A DNA stretch of 11,812 nucleotides from assembly GCA_900550795.1 (NCBI GenBank), contig URTN01000009.1, forward strand, positions 1-11,812, given 5' to 3'. The translations under genes were made by a program, and so were the position numbers. Below the pieces are notes generated by a model. The model had not been told where the DNA came from and did not search any database. It saw only the letters and a list, made by a program, of their open reading frames with translations. This document shows positions 10,443 to 11,812 of the stretch, in pieces; position 1 is the stretch's first letter; every line of letters starts with the position of its first letter. Source of the DNA: an uncultured Mollicutes bacterium (GTDB lineage Bacteria; Bacillota_I; Bacilli_A; RFN20; CAG-826).

Positions 10443-11812
10443 TTTTTCTATCAATATATAGCCTTCTGGCAACTCAATTTCTTTCTTATTATCTTTTTGT
10501 ATGATATGAAGATATTCATTCCTAATCGGAATATAAATATCATAATCCTTGCTATATCCATTACCTGCGATGTTAATGACTTTATTTTTGTAATCGATAT
10601 CTTTTATGCCGGTTAATAAAGAAATAATTACATTAGCAATATAACTAGTAAATCCATGGTTTAAAGAATCGGTTTTGGAGTCCTTTTCCCATAAAGTCAA
10701 TGTCTCTATCGCCATGGAGTAATAGAAGTCGATACTCTCTTCGTAAACTTTTGAATATTCCCCTTCTTCCATTAATATCTCCATCCTAAAATAATCCCCG
10801 ACTAAGACATTAGATTTGAATATATCTGGATAAATCTTCTTATCATCTCTACTAGGACCAAATTCATTTAGAAGGAGATTAAATAAAGCAGGATATTCCT
10901 TAACAGTCGCGGTTTTGAAATAGAATGCATAATATTGGGTGGTTTCAGAGATACGGTTATTCTTAATTAATTTATTAGATTCGTCTCTAATTAAATTATC
11001 AACAAAGAAAGTTCCGTTAAACCCATTTTCTTTAATAAAGTGCTTTATCTTCTTACTTTTTTCTTCTAGGCTTGGGTCATTTAAAAGACGAGCCGCACTA
11101 GAAAGAAATCCAGCATAAAGCATATTTGTAGGTAAATTTACCCCACGTGTAGATAAAGGATTATTCTCCTCGCTCCATTCAACAAATATCCAGCCATCAA
11201 TATTCTCTAATAAGCCAAATTCATTCCCGAATTTAGTAAAATAATCCACTACACCCCTCAATTGGATTAAAGATTTTCCAAGCAAAGCAGGATCATCATT
11301 CTTCCTAAAATATTCTTCTAGCTCGATTCCATAAAACATTGCCCAGTTAGGGATAAAGATTTTATCACTTGAAGAAGAAGGATAACACATTGGAATCATT
11401 CCTTCTGGAAGTTCCTTAACATCGACAAAATTTGCATAATTCTCCAAGAAATTTCTTTCCACTAGATTAAATCCAGTGAATATGGTTTCTGCCCTTCCGG
11501 TATAAAAGGAATCACAAAGCCACCCAGCCCTTTCTCTACTTGGACAATCGGTAAGGACGTCGACTGCGTTAGATGCGAATGTGTTTCTTGCAGCCTTTAA
11601 TATGGTTTCTATTTTCTTATCATCTATCTTATATCTTAATCTATAAGAATCCGGGTTTTCTAAAAGGATAACTCCAGCATCATTAACTTCTACTACTCCA
11701 GAAATAACTACTACCCTTAGATATTGAATGGTATAAGGGGCCACGCTAGTTAAATTATATTCCCCAGGATTTAATTCATAAGAAATATAATTATCAGTGG
11801 TATTCCTAAAGC
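10440..11812 (-). CDS. GH78-like (alpha-L-rhamnosidase family) glycoside hydrolase, 5' end outside the window
   Basis: The frame is open to the right edge: 22 further codons precede the GTG at 11744 without a stop. The true start therefore lies beyond the window and the visible part (457 codons) is the C-terminal portion. The first visible residues form a beta-sandwich end (NPGEYNLTSVAPYTIQYLR). The (alpha/alpha)6 catalytic barrel then begins with TDCPSRERAGWLCDSFYTGRAE (numbered from the GTG, DCP at 66). This is the GH78 signature that carries the general acid Glu (E71 here). TLWEKD (350-355) and SLNHGFTSYIA (360-370) match the second conserved region with the candidate base Glu353. A C-terminal beta domain ends the protein. 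Members remove terminal rhamnose from glycans, but many relatives have other specificities, so the substrate is open. No neighbours of a sugar operon are visible. Confidence 0.75.
   Translation of the reverse strand, partial: FRNTTDNYISYELNPGEYNLTSVAPYTIQYLRVVVISGVVEVNDAGVILLENPDSYRLRYKIDDKKIETILKAARNTFASNAVDVLTDCPSRERAGWLCDSFYTGRAETIFTGFNLVERNFLENYANFVDVKELPEGMIPMCYPSSSSDKIFIPNWAMFYGIELEEYFRKNDDPALLGKSLIQLRGVVDYFTKFGNEFGLLENIDGWIFVEWSEENNPLSTRGVNLPTNMLYAGFLSSAARLLNDPSLEEKSKKIKHFIKENGFNGTFFVDNLIRDESNKLIKNNRISETTQYYAFYFKTATVKEYPALFNLLLNEFGPSRDDKKIYPDIFKSNVLVGDYFRMEILMEEGEYSKVYEESIDFYYSMAIETLTLWEKDSKTDSLNHGFTSYIANVIISLLTGIKDIDYKNKVINIAGNGYSKDYDIYIPIRNEYLHIIQKDNKKEIELPEGYILIEK

Overview
The window looks like an AT-rich, low-GC Gram-positive chromosome, probably an uncultured gut-type Bacillota lineage near the Mollicutes or Erysipelotrichia. 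The reasons are the base composition, a lipoprotein with a short lipobox, PaaI-like and TVP38-like proteins, and tRNAs that all encode their own CCA. TGG is used for Trp and TGA terminates tnpA exactly where the next transposon gene begins, so the standard bacterial code applies rather than the Mycoplasma code. The taxon is an inference from composition and gene style only.

Layout. Positions 1-165 hold nothing I can name. A 45-residue basic small protein gene (211-348, minus) has its own promoter-like site, 5' hairpin, strong ribosome binding site and intrinsic terminator. It follows rarA (450-1724, minus), an AAA+ replication-repair ATPase with a promoter so close to its ATG that the transcript may be leaderless. 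Divergent from rarA are a PaaI-like hotdog thioesterase (1775-2284) and an overlapping TVP38/TMEM64-type membrane protein (2271-2993). A terminator separates these from a convergent lipoprotein gene (3044-4112, minus) that is broken by a one-base frameshift at a run of four C (coding strand).

From about 4.2 to 10.0 kb the content is accessory. A two-gene operon (5546 down to 4210) encodes an XRE-type HTH fused to a DUF3990/ADP-ribosyltransferase-like domain, followed by a translationally coupled 163-residue partner. It resembles a self-regulated toxin-antitoxin or defence module, with a long inverted repeat wrapped around its promoter. Next come a 69-residue ORF (possibly a GNAT remnant) and a 447-residue AlbA_2 (Schlafen-like) / HATPase protein with an in-frame 12-nt tandem repeat.

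A complete 2375-bp IS66-family element (7589-9963) follows, with tnpA, tnpB and tnpC on the minus strand, GTAAGCGTAAA ends and a perfect 8-bp target duplication GCAAATGT. The element sits exactly in the 8-nt loop of what was a perfect 13-bp palindrome, AAACTTGTTTGTA / TACAAACAAGTTT.

Beyond it lies a minus-strand tRNA operon (Ile-GAT, Val-CAC, Thr-TGT) with a good promoter and a good terminator. The window ends inside a GH78-like (alpha-L-rhamnosidase family) glycoside hydrolase gene that runs off the right edge.

The most interesting items are the IS66 insertion in the loop of a palindrome, the HTH-DUF3990 operon with its operator-like repeat, the frameshifted lipoprotein, and the self-contained small gene downstream of rarA.
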